The notes: generated from the sequence alone by a model not told the origin. Positions 24,406 through 34,768 are shown, counted from the stretch's first letter. The stretch: DNA of 64,000 nucleotides from Bacteroidia bacterium (GCA_023228875.1 JALOAG010000001.1:372001-436000), one strand, 5' to 3'. Translations and numbers: made by a program.

Positions 24406-25101
24406 ATGAAATTAACTAAAAATAGAAAAGCAGCTTTAGCTAAATTTGAACAAGAGAAGGCTTATTCTCTTGCAGAAGCAGCTCAGATTGTAAAGAATAT
24501 TACAACTACAAAGTTTGATGCTTCTGTTGATATAGATGTGCGTTTAGGGGTTGACCCTCGTCAGAGTAACCAAATGGTTAGAGGTGTTGCAACATTGCCT
24601 CATGGAACGGGTAAGACTGTTAGAGTGTTAGTACTTTGTACTCCGGATAAAGAACAAGAGGCTAAGGAAGCAGGAGCCGACCATGTGGGTTTAGATGATT
24701 ATATAGATAAGATTCAAAACGGTTGGTTAGATATTGATATTATTATCACTATGCCAGCTGTAATGGCCAAGTTAGGAAGACTTGGTAAAATATTAGGTCC
24801 AAGAAACTTAATGCCTAATCCTAAATCAGGAACTGTTACGACTGATATTGGAAAGGCAGTAGGAGAGGTAAAAGCAGGTAAGATTGACTTTAAAGTTGAC
24901 AAAACCGGTATCATTCATGCTTCCATTGGTAAAGTGTCCTTTGACTCTACTAAACTGTCAGAGAATGCTGCTGAGTTAGTTCAAACTTTACAAAAGCTTA
25001 AACCTTCTTCTGCAAAGGGGATCTATTTTAAAAGCATTTACCTTTCCAGCACTATGAGTGCAAGTGTAAATGTTGATGTTAAATCAATTCCAGGAATATA
25101 A
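24406..25101 (+). CDS. rplA: 50S ribosomal protein L1
   Basis: A 231-residue L1 of the ribosomal L1 stalk. Signatures are VRLGVDPRQSNQMVRG near residue 45, GPRNLMPNPKSGTV near 128 and the C-terminal region from FKSIYLSSTMS. In other bacteria L1 represses its own operon by binding the L11-L1 mRNA leader; no such structure was looked for by folding here. It is followed 7 bp later by rplJ. Confidence 0.99.
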   Translation: MKLTKNRKAALAKFEQEKAYSLAEAAQIVKNITTTKFDASVDIDVRLGVDPRQSNQMVRGVATLPHGTGKTVRVLVLCTPDKEQEAKEAGADHVGLDDYIDKIQNGWLDIDIIITMPAVMAKLGRLGKILGPRNLMPNPKSGTVTTDIGKAVGEVKAGKIDFKVDKTGIIHASIGKVSFDSTKLSENAAELVQTLQKLKPSSAKGIYFKSIYLSSTMSASVNVDVKSIPGI

Positions 25102-25108
25102 AATTAAG

Positions 25109-25630
25109 ATGAAAAAATCAGACAAGAATGTGATTGTTGCGGAATTGCAAGAGCTCTTTGAAAACAATTCGTTTGTTTATATCACAGATGCTTCCGGTAT
25201 GACTGCAGCTGACACTAACAAATTAAGAAGGGAATTGTTTAAAAATGGAGTAAAGATGAGAGTTGCTAAAAATACTCTGATTAAACTCGCAATGCAAAAT
25301 TCGTCAAAGAATTTTGGGGATTTAAAAACTACCCTTAGTGGTTCATCAGCCATTATGGTTAGTGAAAACCTTAAAGCTCCGGCTCTTTCAATTAAAAATT
25401 TCAGAGCTAATGGAGATAGCCCAAAATTGAAAGGTGCTTTTATTGATTCTGCAATTTTTATTGGAGATAATCAATTAGGTACTTTAGCGTCATTGCAATC
25501 AAAAGAGGATTTGTTGGCAGCAGTTATTGCACTCCTTCAATCACCCGTTAAAAACGTTCTTTCTGCTCTTCAATCAAGTGGACAGAACATTACAGGAATT
25601 TTACAAACACTATCAAACAAAGAAAATTAA
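25109..25630 (+). CDS. rplJ: 50S ribosomal protein L10
   Basis: A 173-residue L10, base of the L7/L12 stalk. The N-terminal rRNA-binding domain includes AELQELFENNSFVYITDASGMT and RVAKNTLIKLA; the C-terminal helix from about residue 135 docks L7/L12 dimers. The frame is open into the end of rplA, but MKKSDKNVIVAEL fits the family start and leaves a 7-bp gap. Confidence 0.98.
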   Translation: MKKSDKNVIVAELQELFENNSFVYITDASGMTAADTNKLRRELFKNGVKMRVAKNTLIKLAMQNSSKNFGDLKTTLSGSSAIMVSENLKAPALSIKNFRANGDSPKLKGAFIDSAIFIGDNQLGTLASLQSKEDLLAAVIALLQSPVKNVLSALQSSGQNITGILQTLSNKEN

Positions 25631-25650
25631 TTAATTAAAAATCAAGAATC

Positions 25651-26034
25651 ATGGCAGATTTAAAACAAATTGCAGAACAGTTGGTCAACCTTACAGTTAA
25701 AGATGTAAAAGAGTTGTCCGATATTTTGAAAAACGATTATGGCATTGAGCCGGCAGCAGCAGCCGTTGCTGTAGCTGCAGGTCCTGCTGTTGCAGGTGGT
25801 GCAGCAGACACTGGTGCTGCTCAAACTGAATTTGATGTCATCCTTAAATCAGCAGGTGCTGCTAAGTTAGGTGTTGTTAAAGTTGTTAAAGACTTAACCG
25901 GACTTGGCTTGAAAGAAGCTAAAGACTTAGTAGATGCAGCTCCAAAACCTGTTAAGGAAAAAGTTTCTAAAGAGGAAGCTGATGCACTAAAGGCAAAATT
26001 AGAAGAAGCCGGTGCGGAAGTTGAAATTAAGTAG
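25651..26034 (+). CDS. rplL: 50S ribosomal protein L7/L12
   Basis: A 127-residue stalk protein. The N-terminal dimerisation helix pair is followed by an Ala-rich hinge (about residues 35-57), then the C-terminal factor-binding domain with KSAGAAKLGVVKVVKDLTG and GLKEAKDLVD. It recruits EF-Tu and EF-G. The next gene, rpoB, is 99 bp away across a hairpin. Confidence 0.99.
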   Translation: MADLKQIAEQLVNLTVKDVKELSDILKNDYGIEPAAAAVAVAAGPAVAGGAADTGAAQTEFDVILKSAGAAKLGVVKVVKDLTGLGLKEAKDLVDAAPKPVKEKVSKEEADALKAKLEEAGAEVEIK

Positions 26035-26068
26035 TTTATACTACTTCTCTCAATCATAACTTTTCTAA

Positions 26069-26093
26069 GTAGCCCTCTTTTATAGGGGGCTGC
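26069..26093 (+). terminator. Hairpin between rplL and rpoB (candidate attenuator)
   Basis: GTAGCCCTC (26069-26077) can pair with GGGGGCTGC (26085-26093) with two G-U pairs and a 7-nt loop, followed by a weak T run. Its position matches the known partial terminator between rplL and rpoB in E. coli, which lowers polymerase subunit synthesis relative to ribosomal proteins. The poor T run suggests partial termination at most. Confidence 0.55.
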
Positions 26094-26133
26094 TTTGTGC
26101 GTTTTACAAATTAATAATTAAAATTAATACAAC

Positions 26134-29100
26134 TTGGCAACTATAGCAGAAAACAACAAGAGAATTGACTTCTCTAAAACAGAAAGGGTTATTGATTACC
26201 CTGATTTTCTCGAAATACAATTAAAGTCTTTTAAGGAATTTTTTCAGCTTGATACTCAATCTGATAAAAAGGTTGAAGAAGGATTATACAAAGTTTTTGT
26301 TGAAAACTTCCCGATTAGTGATACTAGAAATATATTCACTCTTGAGTTTCTCGACTATTTTGTTGATCCACCAAGATATTCAATATTTGAATGTATTGAT
26401 AGAGGATTAACATATGCTGTTCCTTTAAAAGCTAAGTTGAAACTGTATTGTAATGATGCAGATCATGAAGATTTTGAGACTATTGTTCAAGATGTGTACT
26501 TAGGTACTATCCCATACATGACTCCGCAAGGTACCTTCATCATTAATGGTGCTGAGAGAGTGATTGTTTCGCAACTTCACCGCTCTCCCGGTGTATTCTT
26601 TGGACAATCTTATCATACTAATGGAACTAAGTTATATTCAGCCAGAATTATTCCTTTTAAAGGTTCTTGGATTGAATTTGCAACTGACGTGAACAACGTT
26701 ATGTTTGCGTATATTGATAGAAAAAAGAAATTTCCTGTTACTACCTTGCTTAGGGCAATAGGCTATGAATCAGATAAGGATATTCTTAACATTTTTGGTT
26801 TAGCTGAGGAAGTAAAAGTTAGTAAGACCGGTTTGAAGAAGTATATAGGACGTAAACTTTCTGCACGTGTACTTAGAACCTGGATTGAAGATTTTGTTGA
26901 TGAAGATACAGGAGAGGTTGTGTCTATTGAAAGAAACGAAGTAGTTTTAGAAAGAGATACAATTCTTGAGAATGCACACATTGACTTGATTCTGGATTCT
27001 GGAGTTAAAACAATTATTTTAAATAAAAATACTGACTCTAAGAATGATTATGCAATCATCTATAATACACTACAAAAGGATACTTCAAACTCCGGCAAAG
27101 AAGCTGTAGAACATATTTATCGTCAATTAAGAAATACAGAGCCACCTGATGAGGAAACAGCTCGTGGTATTATTGAACGTCTATTCTTTTCTGATAAGCG
27201 ATATGACCTTGGAGATGTGGGTAGATATAGAATTAATAGAAAGTTGAACTTAGATATTCCTATGGAAACCAAGGTTCTAACTAAGGAGGATATTATAAGT
27301 ATTATCAATTATCTGATTGAATTAAGTAATTCACGAGCTGATGTTGATGATATTGACCATTTGAGTAACAGAAGAGTAAGAACAGTTGGAGAACAGTTGT
27401 ATCAACAATTTGGCGTGGGTTTGGCAAGAATGTCAAGAACAATCAGAGAAAAAATGAACATTCGTGATAACGAAGTGTTCACTCCTACTGATTTGATAAA
27501 TGCAAGAACTCTTTCTTCTGTAATCAATTCTTTCTTTGGTACTAATCAATTATCACAGTTTATGGATCAAACCAATCCATTGGCTGAATTGACTAATAAA
27601 CGCAGATTATCTGCTCTCGGACCTGGTGGTTTGTCAAGAGAAAGAGCCGGTTTCGAAGTAAGGGACGTACACTACACTCATTATGGACGTCTATGTACAA
27701 TAGAAACACCAGAAGGTCCAAATATTGGTTTGATTTCTTCTCTTTGTGTATATGCTAAAATTAACAGCATGGGCTTTATCGAAACTCCATATAGAAATGT
27801 TGTCGATGGTAAGGTTAATATGAATGGAAATGTTGTTTATTTGAGTGCTGAGGATGAAGACACAAAGACAATTGCACAGGCAAATGCAGAATTAAACTCT
27901 GATGGAACATTTGCCTCAGACTTAGTTAAAGCAAGATTTGAAGGAGATTTCCCTATTGTTGAGCCGGATAAAATCGACTGTATGGATGTTGCGCCTAATC
28001 AAATTGTCTCAATTGCAGCATCTTTAATCCCTTTCCTTGAACACAATGACGCAAACCGTGCTCTGATGGGTTCAAACATGCAACGTCAAGCAGTACCTTT
28101 GTTAAGACCACAAGCTCCTATTGTAGGAACCGGTTTAGAAGGTAAAGTTGCCAAAGATTCTCGTGCTTTAATTGTGGCAGAAAATGATGGAATCATTGAA
28201 TATGTTGATGGTAATGAAATTAGAATTAAATATGAATTTTCTGAAGAAGATGAATTGTCAAGTTTTACAGGTAATGTCGTATCTTATCCAATTACCAAGT
28301 TCAGAAGAACAAATCAGAATACATGTGTAAATCTCAGACCGATTGTTAAGAAAGGACAACAAGTAAAAGCAGGACAAGTACTTTGTGAAGGTTATGCTAC
28401 AGATGGAGGAGAGTTGGCTTTAGGAAGAAATTTGAAAGTAGCATTTATGCCTTGGCAAGGATATAATTTTGAGGATGCTATTGTAATTTCAGAAAAAGTT
28501 GTAAAAGAAGACTGGTTTACTTCATTACATGTTTTTGAATTTGAGGTTGAAGTGAGAGACACAAAGAGAGGGGAAGAAGAACTTACAAATGATATTCCTA
28601 ACGTTAGTGAAGAGGCAACGAAAAACCTTGATGAGAATGGTTTAATAAGAGTTGGCGCAGAAGTTAAGGAAGGAGATATTTTGATTGGAAAAATTACTCC
28701 TAAAGGTGAATCAGAGCCTAGTCCTGAAGAGAAACTTTTAAGAGCTATTTTTGGAGACAAAGCTGGAGATGTTAAAGATGCTTCATTGAAAGCACCACCT
28801 TCAACATCAGGATATGTTATCAACAAGCAACTTTTCGTTCGTTCTAAGAAAGTAAAAGGAATCAAGACTGAAGAGAAATCTAAAATTACTAAACTTGAAA
28901 CAGATTACGAAAGAAATGTTTCTAAGATTAGAGAAAAGTTAATTCAAAAACTTTTCAAACTTGTGAATGGTAAAACATCACAAGGAATTAAGAATTCTTT
29001 AAATGAGTATGTGATTCCTAAGGGTACTAAATTTTCTCAAAAGGCTTTAGCTTCTATTGATTATGACAATATCAATTATGATGGTTGGACTACAGATTCA

Positions 29101-29946
29101 GAGAAAAACGAATTGATTAGAAAGGTATTAGTCAACTACAAGAATGCAAAGAATGAGTTCTATGCTGAATTCAGAAGAGAGTATTTTGCTATAACCGTAG
29201 GAGATGAATTACCAACCGGTATTTTAAAGATGGCTAAAGTATATGTTGCTACCAAGAGAAAACTGAAGGTGGGTGATAAGATGGCAGGTCGTCACGGAAA
29301 TAAAGGTATTGTTGCAAGAATTGTTGCAGAAGAAGATATGCCTTTCTTGGAAGATGGAACTCCGGTTGATATTGTTTTAAATCCTCTAGGTGTGCCTTCA
29401 AGGATGAATCTGGGACAAATATATGAAACAATCTTAGGTTGGGCAGGTATGGAACTTGGACTCAAGTTTGCAACACCAATTTTTGATGGAGCTTCTGAAG
29501 AAGAAGTAGCGGAATATATAAAGAAAGCAGGGTTACCTGAGTTTGGTTCTGTTAACCTTTACAATGGTCTCACTGGTGAATTATTTGATCAAAAAACCAC
29601 AGTTGGAGTTATTTATATGCTCAAATTAGGTCACATGATTGATGATAAGATGCACGCACGTTCTATTGGTCCTTACTCTCTTATTACACAACAACCATTA
29701 GGAGGTAAAGCTCAATTTGGAGGTCAAAGATTCGGAGAGATGGAGGTGTGGGCACTTGAAGCATTTGGCGCATCAAACATCTTACGTGAGATACTTACAA
29801 TTAAATCAGACGATATTGTTGGTAGAGCAAAAGCCTATGAATCAATTGTGAAGGGTGACCCCATTGTAATGAATGGAATACCCGAATCGTTTAATGTGTT
29901 ATTACATGAATTAAGAGGTTTAGGACTTGAGATGTCATTTGAATAA
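26134..29946 (+). CDS. rpoB: DNA-directed RNA polymerase subunit beta
   Basis: A 1270-residue beta subunit. It carries the rifampicin region FFGTNQLSQFMDQTNPLAEL followed by TNKRRLSALGPGGLSRER, the catalytic-side HYGRLCTIETPEGPNIGLI, and the C-terminal GGQRFGEMEVWALEAFGA. Length is typical for Bacteroidota, which carry a lineage insert. Start is TTG 26134 (ATIAENNKRIDFSKTERV), the first start codon in the frame; no ATG gives a better N terminus. Residue 488 is Asn where E. coli has His526 in the rifampicin pocket (see findings). rpoC begins 29 bp later. Confidence 0.98.
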   Translation: MATIAENNKRIDFSKTERVIDYPDFLEIQLKSFKEFFQLDTQSDKKVEEGLYKVFVENFPISDTRNIFTLEFLDYFVDPPRYSIFECIDRGLTYAVPLKAKLKLYCNDADHEDFETIVQDVYLGTIPYMTPQGTFIINGAERVIVSQLHRSPGVFFGQSYHTNGTKLYSARIIPFKGSWIEFATDVNNVMFAYIDRKKKFPVTTLLRAIGYESDKDILNIFGLAEEVKVSKTGLKKYIGRKLSARVLRTWIEDFVDEDTGEVVSIERNEVVLERDTILENAHIDLILDSGVKTIILNKNTDSKNDYAIIYNTLQKDTSNSGKEAVEHIYRQLRNTEPPDEETARGIIERLFFSDKRYDLGDVGRYRINRKLNLDIPMETKVLTKEDIISIINYLIELSNSRADVDDIDHLSNRRVRTVGEQLYQQFGVGLARMSRTIREKMNIRDNEVFTPTDLINARTLSSVINSFFGTNQLSQFMDQTNPLAELTNKRRLSALGPGGLSRERAGFEVRDVHYTHYGRLCTIETPEGPNIGLISSLCVYAKINSMGFIETPYRNVVDGKVNMNGNVVYLSAEDEDTKTIAQANAELNSDGTFASDLVKARFEGDFPIVEPDKIDCMDVAPNQIVSIAASLIPFLEHNDANRALMGSNMQRQAVPLLRPQAPIVGTGLEGKVAKDSRALIVAENDGIIEYVDGNEIRIKYEFSEEDELSSFTGNVVSYPITKFRRTNQNTCVNLRPIVKKGQQVKAGQVLCEGYATDGGELALGRNLKVAFMPWQGYNFEDAIVISEKVVKEDWFTSLHVFEFEVEVRDTKRGEEELTNDIPNVSEEATKNLDENGLIRVGAEVKEGDILIGKITPKGESEPSPEEKLLRAIFGDKAGDVKDASLKAPPSTSGYVINKQLFVRSKKVKGIKTEEKSKITKLETDYERNVSKIREKLIQKLFKLVNGKTSQGIKNSLNEYVIPKGTKFSQKALASIDYDNINYDGWTTDSEKNELIRKVLVNYKNAKNEFYAEFRREYFAITVGDELPTGILKMAKVYVATKRKLKVGDKMAGRHGNKGIVARIVAEEDMPFLEDGTPVDIVLNPLGVPSRMNLGQIYETILGWAGMELGLKFATPIFDGASEEEVAEYIKKAGLPEFGSVNLYNGLTGELFDQKTTVGVIYMLKLGHMIDDKMHARSIGPYSLITQQPLGGKAQFGGQRFGEMEVWALEAFGASNILREILTIKSDDIVGRAKAYESIVKGDPIVMNGIPESFNVLLHELRGLGLEMSFE

Positions 29947-29975
29947 TTATCACCTTAATAATTAGAAAAGAATCA

Positions 29976-32900
29976 ATGCAAACAAATAAAAAAACACCTA
30001 AAATAAACGCTAATTTTAGCAAAATGAGAATCAGTTTGGCTTCACCTGAAATGATTCTACAAAGATCTTTCGGAGAAGTTACAAAGCCTGAAACAATCAA
30101 TTACCGGTCCTTTAAGCCTGAAATGGGAGGTTTGTTCTGTGAAAAGATTTTCGGTCCTGTAAAGGATTATGAATGTCATTGTGGTAAGTACAAACGCATT
30201 CGTTACAAAGGGATTGTATGTGATCGCTGTGGTGTTGAAGTAACTGAAAAGAAAGTCAGACGTGAGAGAATGGGACATATTGAATTAATCGTTCCTGTTG
30301 CTCATATCTGGTATTTCAAGTCATTACCAAATAAGATAGGATACTTGTTAGGCTTATCTTCCAAGAAGCTGGATATGTTGGTTTATTATGAAAGATATGT
30401 GGTTATTCAGCCGGGTATTAAAGCAGATTTGAATAAGTTAGATTTCTTAACAGAAGAGGAGTATAATGAAATTGTCGAATCTCTTCCAAAGGAAAACCAA
30501 TATCTTGATGATTCGGACCCTAATAAGTTTATTGCTAAAATGGGTGCCGAAGCATTAGAAGATTTATTAAAAGGGCTAAAGCTTGATGAACTATCTTATG
30601 AGTTAAGACATCAAGCTGCCAATGAAACCAGTCAGCAGAGAAAAGCAGAAGCATTAAAAAGACTTAAGGTTATTGAATCATTCAGAGCTTCACAAAAAAC
30701 AGGCGCTAATCAACCTGAATGGATGATTCTCCGTAACCTGCCTGTGATACCACCGGAATTAAGACCTTTGGTGCCATTGGAAGGAGGAAGATTTGCTACT
30801 TCTGACTTAAATGATCTTTATAGAAGAGTTATCATCAGGAATAACAGATTGAAACGATTAGTTGATATCAAAGCCCCTGATGTAATTTTAAGAAATGAAA
30901 AGAGAATGTTGCAAGAGGCTGTTGATTCATTGTTGGACAACACCAGACGTGCAAATGCTGTTAAAACCGCAGGTAATAGACCTCTAAAATCTTTGAGTGA
31001 TATGCTCAAAGGGAAACAAGGTCGTTTTAGACAAAACTTGTTAGGTAAAAGGGTTGATTATTCAGGACGTTCCGTTATTGTGGTGGGTCCTAAATTAAAG
31101 ATTAATGAGTGTGGTATTCCTAAAGGAATGGCTGCTGAACTGTTTAAACCTTTTATTATTCGTAAACTGATTGAAAGAGGTATTGTTAAAACAGTAAAGT
31201 CTGCAAAAAAGATTGTAGATAGAAAAGAGTCTGTTATTTGGGAAATACTTGAAAATATTTTAAAAGGACATCCTGTGTTGCTAAACCGTGCTCCTACATT
31301 GCATAGATTGGGTATTCAGGCATTCCAACCTAAATTAGTAGAAGGAAAAGCAATTCAACTACATCCGTTGACCTGTACCGGATATAATGCTGACTTTGAC
31401 GGAGACCAAATGGCTGTACACGTTCCTTTAGGAAATGCAGCAATCTTAGAAGCTCAGATGTTAATGTTAGCTCCAAATAATATTCTGAACCCTGCGAATG
31501 GAGCACCAATTGCAGTACCATCTCAGGATATGATTTTGGGACTCTATTATATTTCAAAAGGGAAAAAATCAACTGCTGATCTGAAAATTAAAGGCGAAAA
31601 CCTTACTTTTTATTCCCCTGAAGAAGTCATCATTGCTTTTAATGAAGGCAGAGCTGATTTAAATGCATGGATAAAAATAAAAGCAAATGTTAAAGAACAA
31701 AACAAACTTACCTATAAATTTATAGATACTACAGTAGGTCGAGTGCTCTTTAATCAAGTTGTCCCTGCTGAAATGGGCTTTATTAATCAAACATTGACCA
31801 AAAAATCATTAAGAAACATTATTGGTGAAATGGTGCAAGTTTGTGGTATAAAAGTTACTTCTGATTTCCTTGATAATATTAAGGATATGGGCTTCTATTA
31901 TGCATTTAAAGGAGGGTTGTCATTTAATATTTCAGACGTAAATATTCCTGAAATGAAGAAAGAACTTGTAGATCAAGCGAGAGCTGAAGTGGAAGAGGTA
32001 ACAATGAACTACGAGAATGGATTCATTACAGATAATGAGCGTTATAATCAAGTTATTGATATATGGACCAAAGTTAACTCAAGAGTGTCTGAAATTCTGC
32101 TTAAACAATTAAGTGAAGACAGACAAGGGTTTAACCCAATCTATATGATGTTAGACTCTGGCGCAAGGGGGTCAAAAGAACAGATTAGACAGTTAGGAGG
32201 TATGAGGGGGCTGATGGCTAAACCAAGAAAACACGTAGGTGGTGGTGGTGGTGAGATTATTGAAAACCCAATTCTTGCGAATTTTAAAGAAGGGTTATCT
32301 GTATTAGAGTATTTTATCTCAACACACGGTGCTCGTAAAGGTCTTGCAGATACTGCACTTAAAACTGCAGATGCCGGTTATTTGACCAGACGTTTGCATG
32401 ATGTAGCTCAAGATGTAATCATTACTGAAGAAGACTGTGGTACCTTAAGAGGTATTACAATGGGTGCGCTAAAAGAAAATGATGAAATAGTTGAACCATT
32501 GTCAGAGCGTATTTTAGGTCGAATTGGTTTACACGATATTTACCATCCCAAAACCAATAAATTAATTATTGCTGCTGGTGAGCAAATTGACGAAATCGTT
32601 GCAAAACAAATAGATGAGGCAGGAATCGAAGAGGTGGAAATCCGTTCTGTAATGACATGTGAATCACACTCAGGAGTTTGTACCAAATGTTATGGTCGCA
32701 ATCTTGCAACCAATAGAATGGTGCAAAATGGTGAAGCAGTTGGTGTTATAGCTGCACAATCAATTGGAGAGCCAGGTACTCAGTTAACTCTTAGAACTTT
32801 CCACGTGGGAGGTACGGCTGCAAATATTGCTGCTGAATCTGAAATCAAGAGTAAGTATGATGGGATTGCAGTTTTTGAGGAAATTAAAACGATTACTGCA

Positions 32901-34316
32901 GAGAGGATTAATGAAGAGACTGGTGAAGAATCCAAAACTGAAATTGTGATTGGACGTTCAGGTGATGTGAGAATATTAGATAGTAAAACCAACTCATTGA
33001 TTACAACCTATCATATTCCTTATAGCTCAACACTTTATATAAAGAATAACCAAAAAATTTCGAAGAACAATTTAATATGCTCATGGGATCCATATAATGC
33101 CATTATTTTATCAGATTTGGATGGAGTAATAGAATTTTCAGGACTTGAATCAGGTGTTTCTTTTAAAGAAGAAATAGATGATCAAACAGGTTATAAAGAG
33201 AAGGTAATTACTGACAGCAAGGACAAAACAATAATCCCTATCATTAAGATTAATGACAAGAAGGGTGCTACTCTGAAAGAGATAAACCTCCCTGTAGGCG
33301 CACGCTTAGCTGTTGATAATAAACAAAAGATAAAAGCCGGAGATGTAATTGCAAAAATCCCTAGAACAGGAAGTAAAACAAGTGATATTACCGGAGGATT
33401 GCCTCGTATTACTGAGTTATTTGAGGCAAGAAATCCATCTAACCCTGCAGTAGTGTCTGAAATTGACGGTATTGTTACTTATGGTGGAATCAAAAGAAGT
33501 AACCGTGAGATTATTGTTCAATCTAGGGAAGGCGAAGTAAAGCAGTATTTGGTGCCATTGTCAAAACATATATTTGTACAAGACGGTGATTTTATTAAAG
33601 CTGGAAGTGCACTCTCTGATGGAGCAATAACTCCGCAAGATATTCTCCGTATTCAAGGTCCTACAGCTGTACAAGAATATATCTTAAATGGTATCCAAGA
33701 GGTGTATAGACTGCAAGGTGTAAAGATTAATAATAAGCACATTGAAATTATTATTCGTCAAATGATGCAAAAAGTTGAGGTTGTAGAATCCGGAGATACT
33801 GTTTTATTAGAAGGTGAATCGGTTGAGAAATGGGAATTCAATCAGGAAAATGATGCAATCTTTGATAAAAAGGTAGTATTAGATGCAGGTGATTCAACCA
33901 CGTTGAAACCTGGTCAAGTTGTTTCTTTGAGAGAATTAAGAGAAGAAAATTCAAAATTGAAAAGACAAGATATGAAACAAGTGGAGGTGAGAGACGCTGT
34001 AACTGCTACCATGATGCCTCTGCTACAAGGAATTACAAAAGCTTCTTTAGGTACTCAAAGTTTCTTGTCAGCTGCTTCCTTCCAAGAAACAACCAAAGTG
34101 TTAAATGAAGCTGCAATTTCAGGTAAAGTTGATGATTTACGTGGATTGAAAGAAAATGTAATTGTAGGGCATTTAATACCTGCCGGAACCGGATTAAGAG
34201 AATATGAAAATATTGTTGTTGGTTCTAAGGAAGAGTATGAAATGCTTTTGGCTTCTAAAAATGAAGATGAATTGGATGTTAAAGCTGGAGACTCAGTCTC
34301 ATCCGCCTCTCATTAA
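29976..34316 (+). CDS. rpoC: DNA-directed RNA polymerase subunit beta'
   Basis: A 1446-residue beta' subunit, complete. The N-terminal zinc ribbon ligands are Cys67, Cys69, Cys82 and Cys85. The active-site Mg motif NADFDGD is at 471-477. The second zinc site includes CGTLRGI and CESHSGVCTKCYGR. The trigger-loop region reads QSIGEPGTQLTLRTFHVGG. An acidic tail ends the protein. A strong intrinsic terminator follows 25 bp after the stop, so it closes the rif-stalk block. Confidence 0.99.
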   Translation: MQTNKKTPKINANFSKMRISLASPEMILQRSFGEVTKPETINYRSFKPEMGGLFCEKIFGPVKDYECHCGKYKRIRYKGIVCDRCGVEVTEKKVRRERMGHIELIVPVAHIWYFKSLPNKIGYLLGLSSKKLDMLVYYERYVVIQPGIKADLNKLDFLTEEEYNEIVESLPKENQYLDDSDPNKFIAKMGAEALEDLLKGLKLDELSYELRHQAANETSQQRKAEALKRLKVIESFRASQKTGANQPEWMILRNLPVIPPELRPLVPLEGGRFATSDLNDLYRRVIIRNNRLKRLVDIKAPDVILRNEKRMLQEAVDSLLDNTRRANAVKTAGNRPLKSLSDMLKGKQGRFRQNLLGKRVDYSGRSVIVVGPKLKINECGIPKGMAAELFKPFIIRKLIERGIVKTVKSAKKIVDRKESVIWEILENILKGHPVLLNRAPTLHRLGIQAFQPKLVEGKAIQLHPLTCTGYNADFDGDQMAVHVPLGNAAILEAQMLMLAPNNILNPANGAPIAVPSQDMILGLYYISKGKKSTADLKIKGENLTFYSPEEVIIAFNEGRADLNAWIKIKANVKEQNKLTYKFIDTTVGRVLFNQVVPAEMGFINQTLTKKSLRNIIGEMVQVCGIKVTSDFLDNIKDMGFYYAFKGGLSFNISDVNIPEMKKELVDQARAEVEEVTMNYENGFITDNERYNQVIDIWTKVNSRVSEILLKQLSEDRQGFNPIYMMLDSGARGSKEQIRQLGGMRGLMAKPRKHVGGGGGEIIENPILANFKEGLSVLEYFISTHGARKGLADTALKTADAGYLTRRLHDVAQDVIITEEDCGTLRGITMGALKENDEIVEPLSERILGRIGLHDIYHPKTNKLIIAAGEQIDEIVAKQIDEAGIEEVEIRSVMTCESHSGVCTKCYGRNLATNRMVQNGEAVGVIAAQSIGEPGTQLTLRTFHVGGTAANIAAESEIKSKYDGIAVFEEIKTITAERINEETGEESKTEIVIGRSGDVRILDSKTNSLITTYHIPYSSTLYIKNNQKISKNNLICSWDPYNAIILSDLDGVIEFSGLESGVSFKEEIDDQTGYKEKVITDSKDKTIIPIIKINDKKGATLKEINLPVGARLAVDNKQKIKAGDVIAKIPRTGSKTSDITGGLPRITELFEARNPSNPAVVSEIDGIVTYGGIKRSNREIIVQSREGEVKQYLVPLSKHIFVQDGDFIKAGSALSDGAITPQDILRIQGPTAVQEYILNGIQEVYRLQGVKINNKHIEIIIRQMMQKVEVVESGDTVLLEGESVEKWEFNQENDAIFDKKVVLDAGDSTTLKPGQVVSLRELREENSKLKRQDMKQVEVRDAVTATMMPLLQGITKASLGTQSFLSAASFQETTKVLNEAAISGKVDDLRGLKENVIVGHLIPAGTGLREYENIVVGSKEEYEMLLASKNEDELDVKAGDSVSSASH

Positions 34317-34341
34317 TTCTCAACTGTATAAAATGACTTAT

Positions 34342-34371
34342 AAAGAAACCCACTATGCAGTGGGTTTCTTT
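34342..34371 (+). terminator. Intrinsic terminator after rpoC
   Basis: A 13-bp perfect stem, AAAGAAACCCACT (34342-34354) with AGTGGGTTTCTTT (34359-34371), and a 4-nt loop ATGC. The 3' arm itself ends in TTTCTTTG. The A-rich 5' arm makes it possibly active in both directions. It separates rpoC from the DUF3467 gene. Confidence 0.85.
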
Positions 34372-34394
34372 GTCTAAACTAAAATTAAAATAAT

Positions 34395-34718
34395 ATGGAA
34401 AAGAAAGAAACAAATTTGCCTCCAAATCAATTGGATATAGAATTATCTGAAGAGGTAGCAGAAGGTATTTATTCAAATCTTGCAATAATTACACATTCAA
34501 ATTCTGAATTTATTATTGATTTCGTTAAGATATTGCCGGGCATTCCTAAAGGAAAAGTCAAATCAAGAATTATATTAACCCCGCAACATGCGAAGCGATT
34601 ATTAGCTGCGCTTTCTGATAATATGAAACGTTTTGAAGATAATTTTGGAGAGGTTGAGAGTAATAATAACCCACCCGGATTTCCAATTAATTTTGGGGGA
34701 ATGACAGGACAAGCATAA
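34395..34718 (+). CDS. DUF3467 family protein
   Basis: A 107-residue cytoplasmic protein of unknown function. It has the DUF3467 core: IELSEEVAEGIYSNLAIITHSNSEFIIDFVKILPG, then KSRIILTPQHAKRLLAALSDN, and a Gly/Pro/Asn-rich tail. Bacteroidota often carry it right behind rpoC, as here, but on the far side of a terminator, so it either lives on read-through or has an undetected promoter. No membrane segment or signal peptide. Confidence 0.88.
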   Translation: MEKKETNLPPNQLDIELSEEVAEGIYSNLAIITHSNSEFIIDFVKILPGIPKGKVKSRIILTPQHAKRLLAALSDNMKRFEDNFGEVESNNNPPGFPINFGGMTGQA

Positions 34719-34768
34719 AAATAATACTTTGTTCTCTAACATAGATCTTAAAAGTATAAATAATCGCA

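Noticed and set aside
28392..28865. 157-codon minus-strand frame in rpoB
   Set aside because: Antisense shadow of rpoB, Ser-rich, no -7 box.
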